Shown here: positions 12,529-25,565 of the stretch, one piece after another
How positions within the stretch are numbered: the stretch's first letter is position 1
Layout of the letters: every line of letters begins with the position of its first letter
NCBI GenBank assembly: GCA_947179155.2
Contig: OX359278.1
Location: 29,578,773 to 29,642,772, forward strand
From: Hedera helix
Lineage: Eukaryota; Streptophyta; Magnoliopsida; Apiales; Araliaceae
Reading direction: 5' to 3'
Length of the DNA: 64,000 nucleotides
Program-made: the position numbers and the translations under genes
The notes under the pieces: model-generated
What the model was told of the DNA's origin: nothing
Databases searched by the model: none
Seen by the model: only the letters and a program-made list of their open reading frames with translations

Positions 12529-14140
12529 TGTAATAACCACGAATATTTTAACATATATAAATGAAATTAATTTTTCATAAATTAAATTTTTGGAATGATT
12601 AAATTAAATCATTGAATGTTAGCTTGGTTTAATTAATTATGTGACAATTAATTAAAGGAAGGACCACTTAATGGATTAAGTAAATTAATGGGCTAACCTA
12701 GGTATTTTAATATCAAATCATTAATAGGATTTGTAAGTTATATGATAATTCAAATAACTTGATTCCTAGCAAGTCTAATTGGATTATGTAAATTAATTAA
12801 TGTGTTTATTAATTTATTTTAATGTGAAAAATATTAATAACAATAATTTATAGGCCAACTAATTATATAATTAATAGTGGACTAGTCTAATTTATTTATT
12901 AAACAAGCCAAATTTAATTTAATTGATAGTGGACTTATAATTGGTCATGTAAATAATTTTAATAGGCCCAATCATTGAATTAATTGAGGTCCAATGGGAT
13001 TATTACTTAAAGTCCAATGAATTGATTTAATTGTAGCCCAAAACCTTAGCCTAATACAAGGTCAAAATTAGTCAAGGTTGCTACAAGTTGGTGTATATAT
13101 ATGTGTGTGTGTGTGTGTGTGTCTATATGTTTGTATTTTTGTAATAAAATTAAAGCTATGTTGGTTGGGAAAATGGGGAGGTAATCAGTCAAATGGGGAG
13201 GGGGGTGAGAGGCTCAAAGTGTTTCAAGCTCCAAGACTCCTTAAATTACTCCAAGAGGCAACTCTCCCCAATCCACATCAAGTCTCCTTAAATTGAGGGT
13301 TTATGTTTTCCATACAATTAGCCCTAAATCAACTAACATTGGTGGATTAGGAGGACCTAAGTATGCTTAGTAATTTCCTATATATAAAGCCTCACCCAAC
13401 TCTTTCAAGAGGTTAGTTCATTTGGAAAAAATTCTAGAGAGCAAAAGAGAGAGAAGTTGAGAGCTTTAAATAGAGAAAATAGAAAACACTTGGTGTTCTT
13501 GTGAGTTCATAAAAGAAATATCAAGAAGGATTGTGAAGGGGTGGTTCAACAACTAGGTAGTGGTGTTGGATGTCCTCTAGTTTCATCTCCTACTTTGGAA
13601 AGGCTAGGGAAAGAGCACACAAGTCCTAGAAGTATAAAAACACTTAAACCTTAGTTTTGAAGCTTTTATTGTGCTTTATATGATTTCTATAGTAGAAAAA
13701 TATTTTTCAAAACCATTATGTGAAGATATATGTTGGAAGGATAGATCTAGGATTTAATGTGCTTAACTTGTGTATTGGTATGCTTTTATGTTAGAAAGTT
13801 TGATCAAAATCTGAAATCGATTTTCTCTAGAAAACCCTTAAACTGGACAGTCCGTTCCCGGATTTACTGTTCATGTTTCGTAAGTCTTATTCATGATCCG
13901 TCAACTTTGAGTGTTAGTACTATAAGATACAGAGATTTTTCAAGTAAAACGACTGAAAAATATTAAACGAACTGTTTATGCTGATTTTTTTAGCAAAACA
14001 GTTCCTGCTGGAAAAACCTACTGCCAGAATTTTGTGAGGGCTGTTTTGACCACTTTTCTTACTCTAAAAATTTCATACATTTTACACATGATATTATATG
14101 GCATAGAAAAGACACTGTCCAAAAATGAGCTCCATCTAAC

Positions 14141-14226
14141 TTCGGATGAGAGAATTATGGCCCAACGACTTTTCAAGTTTTAATTCGGATGAGAGAATTA
14201 TGGCCCAACGACTTTTCAAGTTTTAA
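14141..14226. repeat. 43-bp tandem duplication
   Basis: Two near-identical 43-bp units (14141-14183 and 14184-14226, each starting TTCGGATGAG) lie in the 3' LTR. The 5' LTR has one copy, so the duplication followed insertion. Confidence 0.9.
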
Positions 14227-14799
14227 AAGCATAAGACAAAAATATCTTTAAAAGTATAACTCTTGAAATTATGAAAGTTTTACTGGAAGTATTATCTAGT
14301 AGAAGGAAGCTACCGTAGAAATTTCAGAATTTTCTAATGAAAATTAAAGTTTTAATAAATGATGTCATTTTGGATAGAAATGGACCATTTAAAAATAGTA
14401 AATAAGGTTGGAAAATTAAAAAATATATATATATTGTTATAAAATAAAATATGCTAAATATATCCAAGAGATATAAAAATAATAAGTCAATTAGATATTT
14501 TTGATAAATACACTTGACTAAAGAGAAATAAAAATAATAGCATAATTAATTATGTAATAGTTAATTTTATTAAATAATACATAAAGGTAATTATTTGTTA
14601 TTTAACTTGTATTATCTAATAAATAAATTAAATAAAAAGGAATTAAATTAGTTAATTATTATTTAAATGCTAAATAATAAATAAAGGAAATGAGTAAAGA
14701 AATTAATAAAATAATTAAACAATTTACTTTTAAATTGTTTAAGTTTCTAAATATTACTAAATGATTTAAAATATTATTAAATAATAATATTCGTTAAAA

Positions 14800-15240
14800 T
14801 ATTTGTAAATGATTAAATTATTATTAAATGATTAATAATAATAATAATAAAAGATTAAATTATTATTAAATGATTAATAATAATATTAAATGATTAAATT
14901 ATTATTATTATTAAATGATTAATAATAGTATTAAATGATTAAATTATTATTATTATTAAATGATTAATAATAGTATTAAATGATTAAATTATTATTAAAT
15001 GATTAATGATAATAATAAAAGATTAAATTATTATTAAATGATTAAATTTTTATTAAATGATTAATAATAATAGTAAGTAATTAAATTATTATTAAATAAT
15101 TAATAATAATAATAATAATAATTGATTAAGTTATTATTAAATGATTAATAATAACAATACATGGGTAAATATTACTAAAGAATTAATAATAGTAGTGATC
15201 AATTAAGATGTTATTAAATAATTAATAACATTAGTAAGGG
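14800..15240. repeat. AT-rich tandem array in the 3' LTR
   Basis: This is the same TTATTATTAAATGATTAAT-type array as at 5150-5460, longer and with extra TTA triplets. Confidence 0.85.
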
Positions 15241-16409
15241 AATTTGATATTATTAATATTATAATAATATTATATGATAATTCAGATATTATTCAAGTGT
15301 AATAATATTGTCGTGTAAGCTACGTGTTACTGAATAGGGAAGTATGTGCTTACGTGGCAATCTATTTGATAATGATATATGAAATTCTATATAGGTTACT
15401 AATTGATAGATAAACCTATTTAATACTAGGTCTTTCAAGGACAGTAATTTAAGTCATGTGAGTTGTAGTCTACGACTGAGGCAAGTTTCCTAACTCAAAC
15501 TTGAATTATTATTTTCAAGCATGTTAGTGGTTTAATGTATTGTTAATTACTCCACATAAATGTAAATTATTGATATCTGCACTTTGTGAATTTTAAATAC
15601 TGTTATATTATTGAACTATAAATTATTTAAATTTCTTCATTACATGAACTGTTCAAGAAATAGTCTACATCATTTGTTCCGGCTAGACATATAAAGTTAA
15701 TATTTTTAAAAGCTATCCAAACCAGTAGTTGGTGCGGAAATCTTATACTGAGAGAACAAGCCCAAACTAGGGGATTATGAGTGTCGTTTGTCTGATACGT
15801 TTAGAGTTTAATGGTATGTATACACATGGTGTACAAAAGGCTGATCCCCTCGAGTACAAACTAAATTATAAAAAGGGTTATTCAAATGATTAATTCCTTG
15901 TCAACGTACATGGTCGGTTGGACCACTCAATAGTAAATAATCATTCTTCATGTCTTCATTTGAACTTTGATTATTCTATCAGTAAATTCATCAACTACCT
16001 TCAATTGTTGAGTACTTCATTTCATTCGTAATTTATTCATAATATGTCTTTATTAATTATTTTAAATTTGCTGAGTATAGTAGTTGCTCACTCTTACTAT
16101 ATATATTATGAACTAATTAGAGTTAAGCCTGAGCATTCCAAGAAGGACAAGGACAAGGGCAAACTTTAGGAATAGTTTAATATTACTATCCTATTTTGTA
16201 AATCATGATCCCTTTTTATATTTGTAATGTATTCATAATGTATTTTGTTTAAGGTTATAGACCTTGGGACTATAGTGAACCTTTTGTAATGAACAACTTA
16301 TGTTTATTTATTTTCACATTATTATTACATGTTGTTTAAAGGTGTTTGGATATTTTATTTCGTGAGCTCCAAATTTGAGGTATTGGTACCTGAATTCGAG
16401 GGCGTCACA

Positions 16410-16414
16410 TCAAT
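16410..16414. repeat. Target-site duplication TCAAT, right copy
   Basis: Matches 2908-2912 exactly and closes the Tekay-type insertion. Confidence 0.9.
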
Positions 16415-16729
16415 TATCCTCTTTATAAGAGTAACCATAGTATATACTAATCTATCCGGATTTATTAAACCCTATTTTAATGATCCCATTATTTGTAATA
16501 ATTTTAGTTTTGAGTTATCTTGAATTTAGATCTTATTACCATGATTCTCATCATGATTCTAAAATCATTGTTAAAAACCTATGGGTTTATCATAATTAAT
16601 TCATTAGTTAAATACGGATACGTAAAACACCTATAAATAAATGAATACTTTTGTTAATAAATGGATAAGATTATAAAGTATATATTATATCACATCAAAT
16701 GTGATTGGCTTGTGTGTATACTATTTTCA
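16410..16729 (-). mobile_element. copia-1 3' LTR, proximal part
   Basis: These are the first 320 bases of the minus-strand copia LTR, starting TGAAAATAGTATACAC at 16729. They continue directly into 1391-2912 once the Tekay-type insertion is removed. Confidence 0.85.
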
Positions 16730-16730
16730 A

Positions 16731-16742
16731 TCTCCCACTTGC
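16731..16742 (-). other. copia-1 polypurine tract
   Basis: On the minus strand GCAAGTGGGAGA stops one base before the LTR start. The identical tract precedes the copia-2 3' LTR at 56898-56909. Confidence 0.8.
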
Positions 16743-17397
16743 ACTAAAGTCAATCGCCAATGTATCTAATACATATCTTCTCTAAGTGACGATCAAACTA
16801 TTGTTGAGTTATCGCTTTAGTAAGTGGATATGCAATGTTATCTTAAAAGTTCATTAGCTCCAAGGTTACATCTCCTCTTTCAATGATTTCTCTAATCAAA
16901 TGAAACTGCCGCAACATGTGTTTAGATTTCTGACGAGACCTGGGTTCTTTAGCTTATGCAACAGCTTCATTGTTGTTACAAAATAAAGGTACTGGTTCTT
17001 AAATACTAGGAACCACACTGAATTTGGTTACAAACTTCTTCATCTAAACAGCTTCTTTTGCAGCTTCACTTGCAGCTATGTACTCTACCTATGTCACTGA
17101 ATCAGCAATCATTTGTTGCTTGGAACTCTTCCAACTCACTACGCCATCATGTAAGGTAAACACATAACCCGAAACGAATTTATAGTCATCATGGCCAGTT
17201 TGAAAACTTGAGTCTGTATAGCTCTCTAGTTTCAAATCAGACGTACCGTAGATAAGAAATACATCCTTAGTCCTTCTTAAGTACTTCAGGATATTTTTTA
17301 ATACCTTCCAGTGTTCTTCTCTAGGATTTGACTGATATTTTCTTGTTACACTGAGTGCATGAGCAACATCAGGTCTAGTACATATCATCTCGTACAT
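16742..17397 (-). pseudogene. copia-1 RT C-terminus and RNase H
   Basis: The minus-strand frame at 17397-17089 encodes the end of copia reverse transcriptase and the start of RNase H (TRPDVAHALSVTRKYQ, SYTDSSFQTG, SGYVFTLHDGVVSWKS). The rest of RNase H runs to 16745 but is broken by stops at about 17087, 17036 and 16990. It ends just before the polypurine tract. RNase H lies last, after integrase and RT, which is copia order. Confidence 0.85.
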
Positions 17398-17565
17398 GAT
17401 AGATCATATTACCGAGGCATAAGAAATCTTACTCATACGGTCTCTCTCTTCAGGTGTCTTTGGGACCTGATTCTTGGAGAGATGTATTCCATGACCCATC
17501 GACATGAATCCTCTTTTGGAATCTTTCATGCTAAACCTCTTTAGCATTGAATCAACGTACTTTCC

Positions 17566-18248
17566 CTAGGATAAGCCGAGCATCCTTTTAGTTCTATCTC
17601 TATATATCTTTATCCCCAAAATATAGGATATTTTTTCCAAGTCATTCATGGAGAAATGTTTAGATAACCATATCTTGATCGATTGTAACATAGGAACATC
17701 ATTTTTTATCATTAATATATCATCAACATATAATACTAGGAATGTGATAGCGCTCCCACTAACCTTCTTGTACACAGATAGTTCATCCTCGTTTTTGATA
17801 AAATCAAACTCTTTGATTGTCTCATCAAAATGGATGTTCCACCTTTGAGAAGCTTGTTTCAATCCATAAATGGATTGTCGTAGCTTATGTACTTGATTTG
17901 TTTCAACCTTTGAAACAAAACCCTTCGGATGTATCATATATACATCCTCTTCTAGTTTCTCATTGAGGAATGCCGTTTTCAAGTCTATTTGCCAGATTTC
18001 ATAGTTATAATAAGCTACAATCGTAAGTAAAATCCGAATGGACTTGAGCATTGCTACTAGTGAGAAGGTTTCATCATACTCAACACCTTATCTTTGTTTG
18101 AAACCTTTTGTAACCAGTTGGGCCTTATAGGTCTCCATTTTGTCGTATGCCACAGTCTCTCTATTAAAGACCCATTTGCACCTAATAGGTTTAATGCCCT
18201 CAAGTGGAGTAACCAAAGTCCATACTTCGTTCTTATATATGGAGTCAA
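17566..18248 (-). pseudogene. copia-1 reverse transcriptase
   Basis: Two minus-strand frames (18248-18057 and 18051-17566) carry copia RT motifs: QIDLKTAFLN, KLRQSIYGLKQASQRW, and the catalytic YVDD at about 17730-17719 in FLVLYVDDILMI. A stop or frame change near 18054 separates the fingers from the palm. The catalytic Asp pair is intact, but the gene as a whole is broken. Confidence 0.88.
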
Positions 18249-18299
18249 TCTCGAATTTCATGGCTACTAGTCATTTCTCTGAGTCTTTACTACTTATAG

Positions 18300-19479
18300 C
18301 CTCTTCGTAAGTCAATGGATCATCATCATCTATGATGTGTACCTCGTCATCATCTTGTACGATGAATCCATAACTCTTAGGTATCTTCGGCACTTTTCCA
18401 GACTTTTGAATAGGTTGTGGTACAAAAGGTTCTTTTACATGATCAGGTACCTCTCTTTGACCCGTAGTGTTTTGTGATTCTTGAATTTCTTCAAGATTTA
18501 CTTTACTCCCACTAACCCCTTCGAGGATAAGCTCATTTTTCTAAAAAGGTAGCATGTTTTGCAACAAACACATTTTAATTAGTAGGATGATAGAACTAAT
18601 ATCCTACAGTTTCTTTAGGATACCCCACAAATTTACACTTATCAGATCTTGTTTCTAGCTTATCATTCTTAAATATTTTGACATAAGTTGGGCAACAACC
18701 CCAAATCTTAACATATTTAAGATTTAGTTTCCTCCCTATCTATATCACATATAGGGTCTTAGCGATAGATTTTTATAGTACCTTGTTAAGTAAGTATGCA
18801 AATAACCCAGAAGGAAACTCGAAGATCGGTAAAACTCGTTATGGAACGAATCATGGCCAATAAGGTTCGGTTTCTCCTTTTAGATACACCATTCATTTAT
18901 GGCATGCCTGGTAGAGTCCATTGTGAGATTATTCCATTTTCTTTAAGATAATCGAGAAACTCATTACTTAAGTATTCACCCTCGATTCGATCGAAGAATC
19001 TTAATACTCTTGCCGGTTTATTTCTCTACTTCACTTTTGAATTCTTTGAACTTTTCAAATGATTCAGACTTATATATCGTCGAATACACATACACTAATC
19101 TAGAATGATCATCGGTGAGAGTAATAAAATATGAATACCCTCTTCGTGAATACATTATCATAGGTCCACACATATCTGTGTGAACTAACTTTAACAACTC
19201 TGTAACTCTTTCTCTTTTTACACTAAAAGAAGATTTGGTCATTTTTTCCATGAGACAAGATTCGCAAGTTAGATATGATTCATAATCTGATAGCTCTAAA
19301 AGTTCATCTTTATGCAACTTGTTTAATCTTCTTTCATTAATATGATCAAGTCTACAGTGCCACATAATGGTATAATTAACATTGTCTATTTTTCTTTTCT
19401 TAGTTTGCTCAATTTGAAATATATTCTTATACAAGTCAAGTAAGTAAAGTCCATCACACAATTTGTCAATTCCAAACAA
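18300..19479 (-). pseudogene. copia-1 integrase (GAG-pre-integrase, zinc finger, core)
   Basis: The frame 19479-19018 holds the GAG-pre-integrase segment with an HHCC zinc finger (WHCRLDHIN ... CESCLMEKM), then the core with HTDMCGPM and ITLTDDHSRLVYVY. From about 19015 to 18300 the rest of the core and C-terminus are present only as fragments in several frames. Integrase directly follows the gag/protease frame and precedes RT, confirming Ty1/copia order. The lineage (Tork, TAR or Angela type) is not resolved by eye. Confidence 0.8.
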
Positions 19480-19491
19480 AATATTATCATT

Positions 19492-20421
19492 TTAAATAGA
19501 ACAAATATTGTTCTTTATTATAATATGAAAATCGGCTCTTTCTAACATTGAAATCGAAATAATGTTTCTAATTAAAACTAAAACATAATAACAATTATTC
19601 AAATTTATGGACTTGCCCGTAGGCAGTACGAAATAATAAATTTCTACGACTAATGCAGCAACCTTTACTCCATACCTCACGCGTAGGACGACTTTATCTT
19701 TGTTCAGCTTTCTACTTCTGCTTAGTCCCTGCATAGTATTATATATGTGAGGACCACAGATGGTATCTAATACCCAAGTAGAACTTTGACTTATAGAAAG
19801 ACTTATTTCAATTATGAACAAACCTTGATCTGAAGTTGAAGCTTCTCCAAGCTTCTTCTGCTTAGACTCTACAAGATACACCTTGCAGTTTTGTTTCCAG
19901 TGACCCGACTTGTTGCAATGGAAGCACATTCCTTTGCTATTAGGATCAGTCTTCTTACTATCCCGAGCTTTTGCCTTGACCTTAGTAGTCTTCTTCTTTT
20001 TCTTCTTTTCAGAAGAACCCTTGGGCCTCTTCCTCTTCTTGGAAGAATCATCCACCAACAAGACTCTGTCCTTTTTGGATGGAAACTGACCCTCAGTAGT
20101 TTTCAACATGTTAAGTAACTCAGGCAAGCTAATGTCCAACTTATTCATGTGAAAGTTCACAACAAATTGTGAGAAGGTGTCCGGGAGTGATTACAAAATC
20201 AAATCTTAGCTCAACTCTCCATCCATAACAAACCCTAGTTGTCCAAGCTATTCAATCAAATTGATCATCTTTAGGACATGAGTCTAAATGGTAGTGCCCT
20301 TGGTCATCTGAGAATGAAATAGCTTCTTAGATATTAGATATCTTGCAATCCTACTTTGCTCACCATATAACTATTTGAGCTGTAGCATTATAGTAGAAGT
20401 ATCCATTTCTCGTACTGACGT
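19492..20421 (-). pseudogene. gag: copia-1 gag and protease
   Basis: The frame 20160-19492 starts in the C-terminal half of gag, passes a Lys-rich linker (about 20040-19960), and has a CCHC zinc knuckle at 19926-19885 (CFHCNKSGHWKQNC). The protease follows. Its active site reads VLDTICG, where copia proteases normally have DTG or DSG, so the conserved Gly is replaced by Ile. Gag sequence continues upstream to about 20421 with stops, and is cut there by a Tekay-type LTR. The 5' part of gag, the primer site and the 5' LTR are missing. Confidence 0.82.
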
Positions 20422-21478
20422 TGTAATAACCATGAGTTTTAAGTTACATTGTAATTATAAATACGAACTAATTATCAATGAAGTTAAATTTTTATGTTAA
20501 TTAATTATGCACATATATGATTGAAGGAATATATATTAATGTATTTGTGTATTGGTTTATTTATTAAGATGTAGCAAGGTATGAGAATTAATTAATGAAT
20601 TAATTAATTAAAGGGGGGTTCAAGTAATGAAATTAAGGTAAATGGTTCAAGTAATGAAATTAAGGTAAATTAATTTAATCTTGTAGCTCAATTGACTTTA
20701 ATAAGACAAGTCTATTTGGATTATGTGTTAAGCCCAATGAATTTATTAATTAAAGTCCAAATGAATTAAACTTGTAGCTCATGTACTTAATTAATGGGAA
20801 GTTCATATAATATATACTTGTATGTATTTAATGATAGCCCAATGAGTTATATTTATATAAATCAACTAGTAGCCCGATGAATGTAATTAATTGAGCCCAA
20901 ACAAAATAAAGGAATGAACCCAATTGATGTAATTCCTAAGTCCAAAGTAGAGCCTAATGTGAAGTCAATATGTACATGTATTGATATATATATATATATA
21001 TATATAAGCATTATTGGAATAAAATTTAAAGCAAAAATTTGGGGGGGGGGGGGGGAGAGAGATAGAGCATTTGGCCGGCACTAGTGGGGCCCTTTAGGGG
21101 TGCCTTGCTAGCTTGTGGTGGAGTGTTGTGCACATTTGTGGTTACTTGCAAAATCTTGGAGAGGACAAAGTTGTTGAACAACTTACCAAGCCTAGTCAAT
21201 CAAAGTGTCAATCCAAGGAAAAGTAAGCTTGATTAAGGTCCTAATTGACTAGGTATTAGTTGATTAGGAGTGATAATGAGGGTTGTCCAATATTCTATAA
21301 ATAGGAGTCTTTAGTGCACATGGTAGGAGTTTGCTCACTTTTTAGCTTTTATTAAGTTTCTAGAGAGAAGAAAGAAAGATAGTTCTTAAGAGAGTTGAGA
21401 GTAAAACACTTTGAGTGTTAGAGATATTGTAAGAGAGATCATCTAGAGGTTAGATCTAGTAGCCAAGGTGGAGTGACC
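20422..21478 (+). mobile_element. Tekay-type LTR fragment (U3 and start of R)
   Basis: Begins TGTAATAACCATGAGTTTTA and closely matches the start of the solo LTR that begins on the minus strand at 43742. It contains a (TA)n run (about 20984-21006), a 15-base G run (21041-21055) and a TATA element (CTATAAATAGG, 21295-21305). Homology stops near 21478, where Athila-like sequence in the opposite orientation begins, so the 3' two thirds of the LTR are missing. Confidence 0.7.
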
Positions 21479-21658
21479 CGCACCACGTTATCAGTCTCAA
21501 TAGTATTTGTATAAAATTCTCTGACAATCTACATCACTACGGGCTCAGGTTGTTGGGTAAAGTTTGTCCATTGTCGCCCCGCAATCATGTTAAGCAATTG
21601 GTCATCCATCACCCCTAGGCGAAGTCCCCGTTCTAGAATTATGCTCTTTTCAGCCATT
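21479..21658 (-). pseudogene. Plant-transposon-type ORF, N-terminal fragment
   Basis: A minus-strand frame from an ATG at 21658 contains a conserved-looking stretch ending in IVREFYTNTIETDNVV, preceded by one amber stop. It resembles the 'putative plant transposon protein' domain (Transposase_32 type) found in many plant Athila-like repeats. The frame is cut at 21478. The C-terminal part of what looks like the same protein is at 49110-49589, in another copy of the element. Its biochemical function is unknown. Confidence 0.55.
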
Positions 21659-22127
21659 ACCTCATCATAACGATCTGTCGCCTCCTTGCTTACAACTAAC
21701 CCTTTGCTGACTTTTAGGACCTATAATGAACTAACAACCTTACCAAACCAATGCACAAGCTAACACTAAACAATAGCCTGAGTATCACCAAAACTGTTCT
21801 TTCAGGCAATCTCACAAATACCTTGTGTGCCCAACCAAATCCAACCACGAATATAGTTCCCCTAAACTTCATTTCAGCCACCCAAACAAGGGTTTCTTCT
21901 ACAATGTAGCGAGCTCCCAAAATCCAACATAAAGCAAGCAATCATACAACCGACTTGATGCAAAAAATAACACAAATCAAACTTAATATTGATACCATAT
22001 TAGCTCATAATCCACAATTACAATCTCATGATCACTAGTATGCTCTAATCAATCATTTATCATCTCCCAATCAAACACATCTAATCAATAATCTCAAACA
22101 ATTAATAGAACTCAACTTATCCAAATT

Positions 22128-23560
22128 TTAGAATGTCAAAAGTCCCCAAAGAAATTCCTGATGAATCCGTGAATGAGTGACAAAGCCATGTGAGATCCCT
22201 TTCTTGATGTGTTGGTTCTTAAAATAAGCGTGATTTCTTGTAGGTGCCGGAGCTTCACGATTATTGATAGCATTTGCAAACTGCCCCACTTGGTTCTCTA
22301 AGTTCCGAATGGATACTTCTTGGCTATTTATCCTTGTCTCCTTTTGTGAAATGTATCTGGAAAAAAGTTCTTCCAATTTAGACTTCTTCTCCAGTTGAGG
22401 TGAAGTTTATTTTCGTTGATTGTAATTTGGAAATCCTGGAGGATATGGTTTCCTTGAAGCTAAAGATTGGCCTTGGTTATTGTTATTGCTCCATGAAAAA
22501 CTTGGATGATTCCTCACTCCAAGATGGTAACAGGTGGGAACATTATTGTGCTACCGTCAATTATAATTGCTAACATACTGAACTGATTCTGACCTTATAA
22601 CAAATTGATCGCTCGGATGATCCCCAGCACAGATATCATAAGCCACTAATACAGTTTACATGGATTTTACCCCCAAATTATCAATCTTCCTTGTAAGCGC
22701 AGCCACTTAAGCAGATAAAGTTGGAACTGCATCAAGCTCATGAATTCCTGCCACCTTTATTTATGCCAACTTCTCAGAAGGCCACTAGTAATTATTAGCT
22801 ACCATGGTTTTCAGCAACTCATAAGCGTCATCATAATTCTTCCCCATTAATGCTCCGCCAGCTGTGGCATCTATACTCGTTCTGGTCAAACTAAACAACC
22901 CATTATAGAATGTTTGAACATGCAGCCACTTGGGTACGCCATGGTGCTGACATCTTCTGAGTAGATCCTTAAATCTCTCCCAAGTTTCATAAAGAAACTC
23001 AGAATCCTGCTGTGAGAAGGATGTGATGTCATTTCTCAACATTGTTATTTTTCTAGCGAGAAAAACTTCGCCAAGAATTTTTGAGCCAAGTCAGCCCAGG
23101 TAGTAATGGATCCCGATGGTAGATAGTATAATCAACTATTCGCCTTATCAAGAAGGGTGAAAGGAAACAGTCAGAGTCTAATAGTGTCTTCAGTAACTCT
23201 TTGATATCTGAATGTGTCACAAATTTCTAGAAAGTTTATCAAATGATCGTTCGGGTCATCATTTGGCATACCACCTAGTTGCATATGATTCTGACTTATT
23301 TGGATAGTACCCAACTTGATCTTAAAGCGGTTAGCTATAATAGTTGGCCTAATGATGCTCGACTAAACATCTGTGACTAGCGGCATAGCATATTCCCGCA
23401 AAGATTTATGTTTTTCTTCTGCTATAGTATCTTGATTAGGTATAACTCAAGCTTTTTCCCTTCGCAGTCTCCGTAGAGTTCTTTCAACTTCAGGGTCGAA
23501 AGGAACTTAATTCGGATCTTGAGAAAGTCGTATAGAAAATCAAGAGTACCTGCAAAATTA
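22128..23560 (-). pseudogene. gag: Athila-type gag, broken
   Basis: The minus strand carries an Athila-like gag over about 1.4 kb. Near 23500 is a PFDPEVERTLRRLRRE segment, near 23300-23100 a capsid part (MPNDDPNDHLINFLEICDTF; ITTWADLAQKFLAKFF). The frame 23042-22785 continues with LYETWERFKDLLRRCQHHG, and 22376-22128 ends with RNLENQVGQFANAINN. Stops and frame changes separate these pieces. No pol motifs follow. The next recognisable coding sequence is the accessory ORF at 21658. Confidence 0.8.
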
Positions 23561-23631
23561 AACAAAAGTAATTGTTTAAATTAAGATTATCTCGGTTGAG
23601 CTTAATATTCCAAAGAAATTAGATAAATAAC

Positions 23632-23649
23632 TCCCCAACAATGGCTCCA
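23632..23649 (-). other. Primer-binding site, degraded tRNA-Asp type
   Basis: On the minus strand TGGAGCCATTGTTGGGGA differs at a few positions from the TGGCGCC... site used by Athila elements. It sits just inside the LTR end at about 23656 and just upstream of gag. Confidence 0.65.
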
Positions 23650-23655
23650 AAAACT

Positions 23656-25430
23656 TGTTGGTCGATTTATCAATTAATATACTCGTGCAAGTATATACGA
23701 CATACAAGTAATATAAAGTAAATAACAATGTCAAACCCACAGGGAGTTAGCACTAACACTTTCCAAGCATTAACCTTATATCAATGTAATCTTATTTAAA
23801 CAATGATTAAGATGGTGATTATAAAGAAACATAATTACAAAATTAATAAGTCACAACAACTATTATCAGTACGAGACAAGTTAAGATCATAACTTCCCCT
23901 AATACCTCGTTAAAACCTCACACCCCTCCTCTTAACTAATAAATCAAACAAATAATAGCCTTAGAATAAATGTAGTCATAATCCTCTTTCGATAGTTAAC
24001 TGACTCACGCCTAATTAACCAGATCACTATATTCCTATGTGATACTAATTAAGCAAGATGGCAATAGAAACGTATTCTCAACAAGGTTACACAAGATATA
24101 ACGGTCTATTTATATCCGAGATACAATTTAGGCATTTAATCCTAAGATGAATGATCCTACAAGTGCTATCATATTTAGGTCAAACTCTTTAATCCATTTT
24201 TCAATATCATAAACAACATCACAATACTTACAAGGTAAGTAATCCATACATGAAGCATAAAAAATGATAGTCATTCATTTTCAATCCACAATCATACAAA
24301 GGAAGGATATTTAATTGAAACTAAGCATTGGTATCCATTATGATATTATAATGGAAATTAGTTCATAACTAAATGAAGAAAAACCAATGACAAGTTGTTC
24401 ATCATTCTTGGAATACACAAAAGGAAGACAAAATATACAAATGAAACTCTTAAGGAACAAGTTTTAATCTAATATACTCCATTCACTTTGATGACATCCA
24501 AGATAAAAAGATCTCTTTGTTCTTGAGCTCCAAAACTGACCTAAGTTGTTGCCTCCCTCCTATTTTATAAAATGAGCAAACCAAAATATATAAGCTATTA
24601 GGTTTGGCGCGAATCAGGCAGCACGTGCTAGCACCATGGCACTACAGGGCAACGCTGCAGCGTTAGCTCTACAGCGAAATTACCATTACAGAAATAAAAC
24701 ATTAAACACTACCCACTCATCAAATACCAAAGAACACACAATACATCAAGCTAGAAGTACCAATTTATAGGTACAAAACTCACTCATCAAATACCTCCAA
24801 ACTTAAATATTTGTTTTTCCTCAAGTAACGCACTAAGACACAAACTATAAATTTAACGCTAAAGACCCAACACTAAGAAATAAACCAGTCATGACTTGGA
24901 ATAATAGCCTCAAAGCTTATAAGCAACAATTTAAGATAAATCTCAAAACATAACAAAGTTTTATATTTTAACAATTTTCGCTAAGCTTACGACTGCTCAA
25001 GAATCTTTTGATGTATGCATGTGTGTCCCACTGTTTAAAATTAGTCAGAATTTAAAGGAAGTTATATTATTAAATGTCATGCGAATGATTTTACTTTTAA
25101 ATCTAAAAACTCACCTTTCACATCAATCTCAACCAAATAAGACAAACATATAAGAACAAGGTCACATGGACTTAAACATGAAATGCTAAATTTTATAATG
25201 CTACACAGGCGAGTGCATTTTACGCTCCGTCTCACCTCAAATTAAAAGCTTGACTGTGCAATGTCTAATTCTAGTAGGCTATTCAAAGTCACCTATGTAA
25301 CGAGCTTTTGATCAATAACTCCCAAACCAAATGGCTTTAGGACACTAGGTGTAAAGACACCCCTAAGGATCTAATAACTCGAGTAACAAAGGCCACAAAA
25401 TTAGACTAGCCAAACTTTTATTATATGTGA
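23656..25430 (-). mobile_element. Athila-like 5' LTR, truncated
   Basis: It is homologous to 46770-49032, sharing for example blocks on 'facing' strand near 24100/47200, 24790/47920 and 25220/48340. On the minus strand it ends at CCAACA (23656). Homology is lost near 25430, so the first ~500 bases of the LTR are missing. It contains a GC-rich patch with CAGCGTTAGC near 24650 and no genes. Confidence 0.65.
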
Positions 25431-25565
25431 TTATTATTTTTTAAAATAAATAATCAAATAAGCAACAAAAAAAAAAGAAGAAGAATATGTCCTTGCCTTG
25501 CAAGGCCATGCATACTAGTGTATATATTAAGAGAAAAGGTAATTCAGGACATACTTTAACTAACT

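Larger units (their letters stand above)
2913..16409 (+). mobile_element. Full-length Tekay/Del-type Ty3/gypsy retrotransposon, inactive
   Basis: The 13.5 kb element has two long LTRs (3677 and 3881 bp), an initiator-Met primer site, gag-protease-RT-RNaseH-integrase order, a polypurine tract and exact TCAAT duplications. RNaseH before integrase defines the Ty3/gypsy order. The long LTRs, the MPPRR start of gag and the integrase C-terminal motifs point to the Tekay/Del chromovirus lineage. The polyprotein has many in-frame stops and frameshifts and an altered integrase catalytic residue, so it cannot move by itself. It inserted into the copia-1 LTR and is younger than that element. Confidence 0.9.
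12529..16409 (+). mobile_element. Tekay-type 3' LTR
   Basis: This is homologous to 2913-6589 along its whole length. It starts TGTAATAACC and ends GGGCGTCACA, then TCAAT. Differences from the 5' LTR include a 43-bp tandem duplication at 14141-14226, a longer AT array, and a ~54-bp segment near 15702-15757 that is missing from the 5' LTR. TATA box at 13381-13388. Confidence 0.9.
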
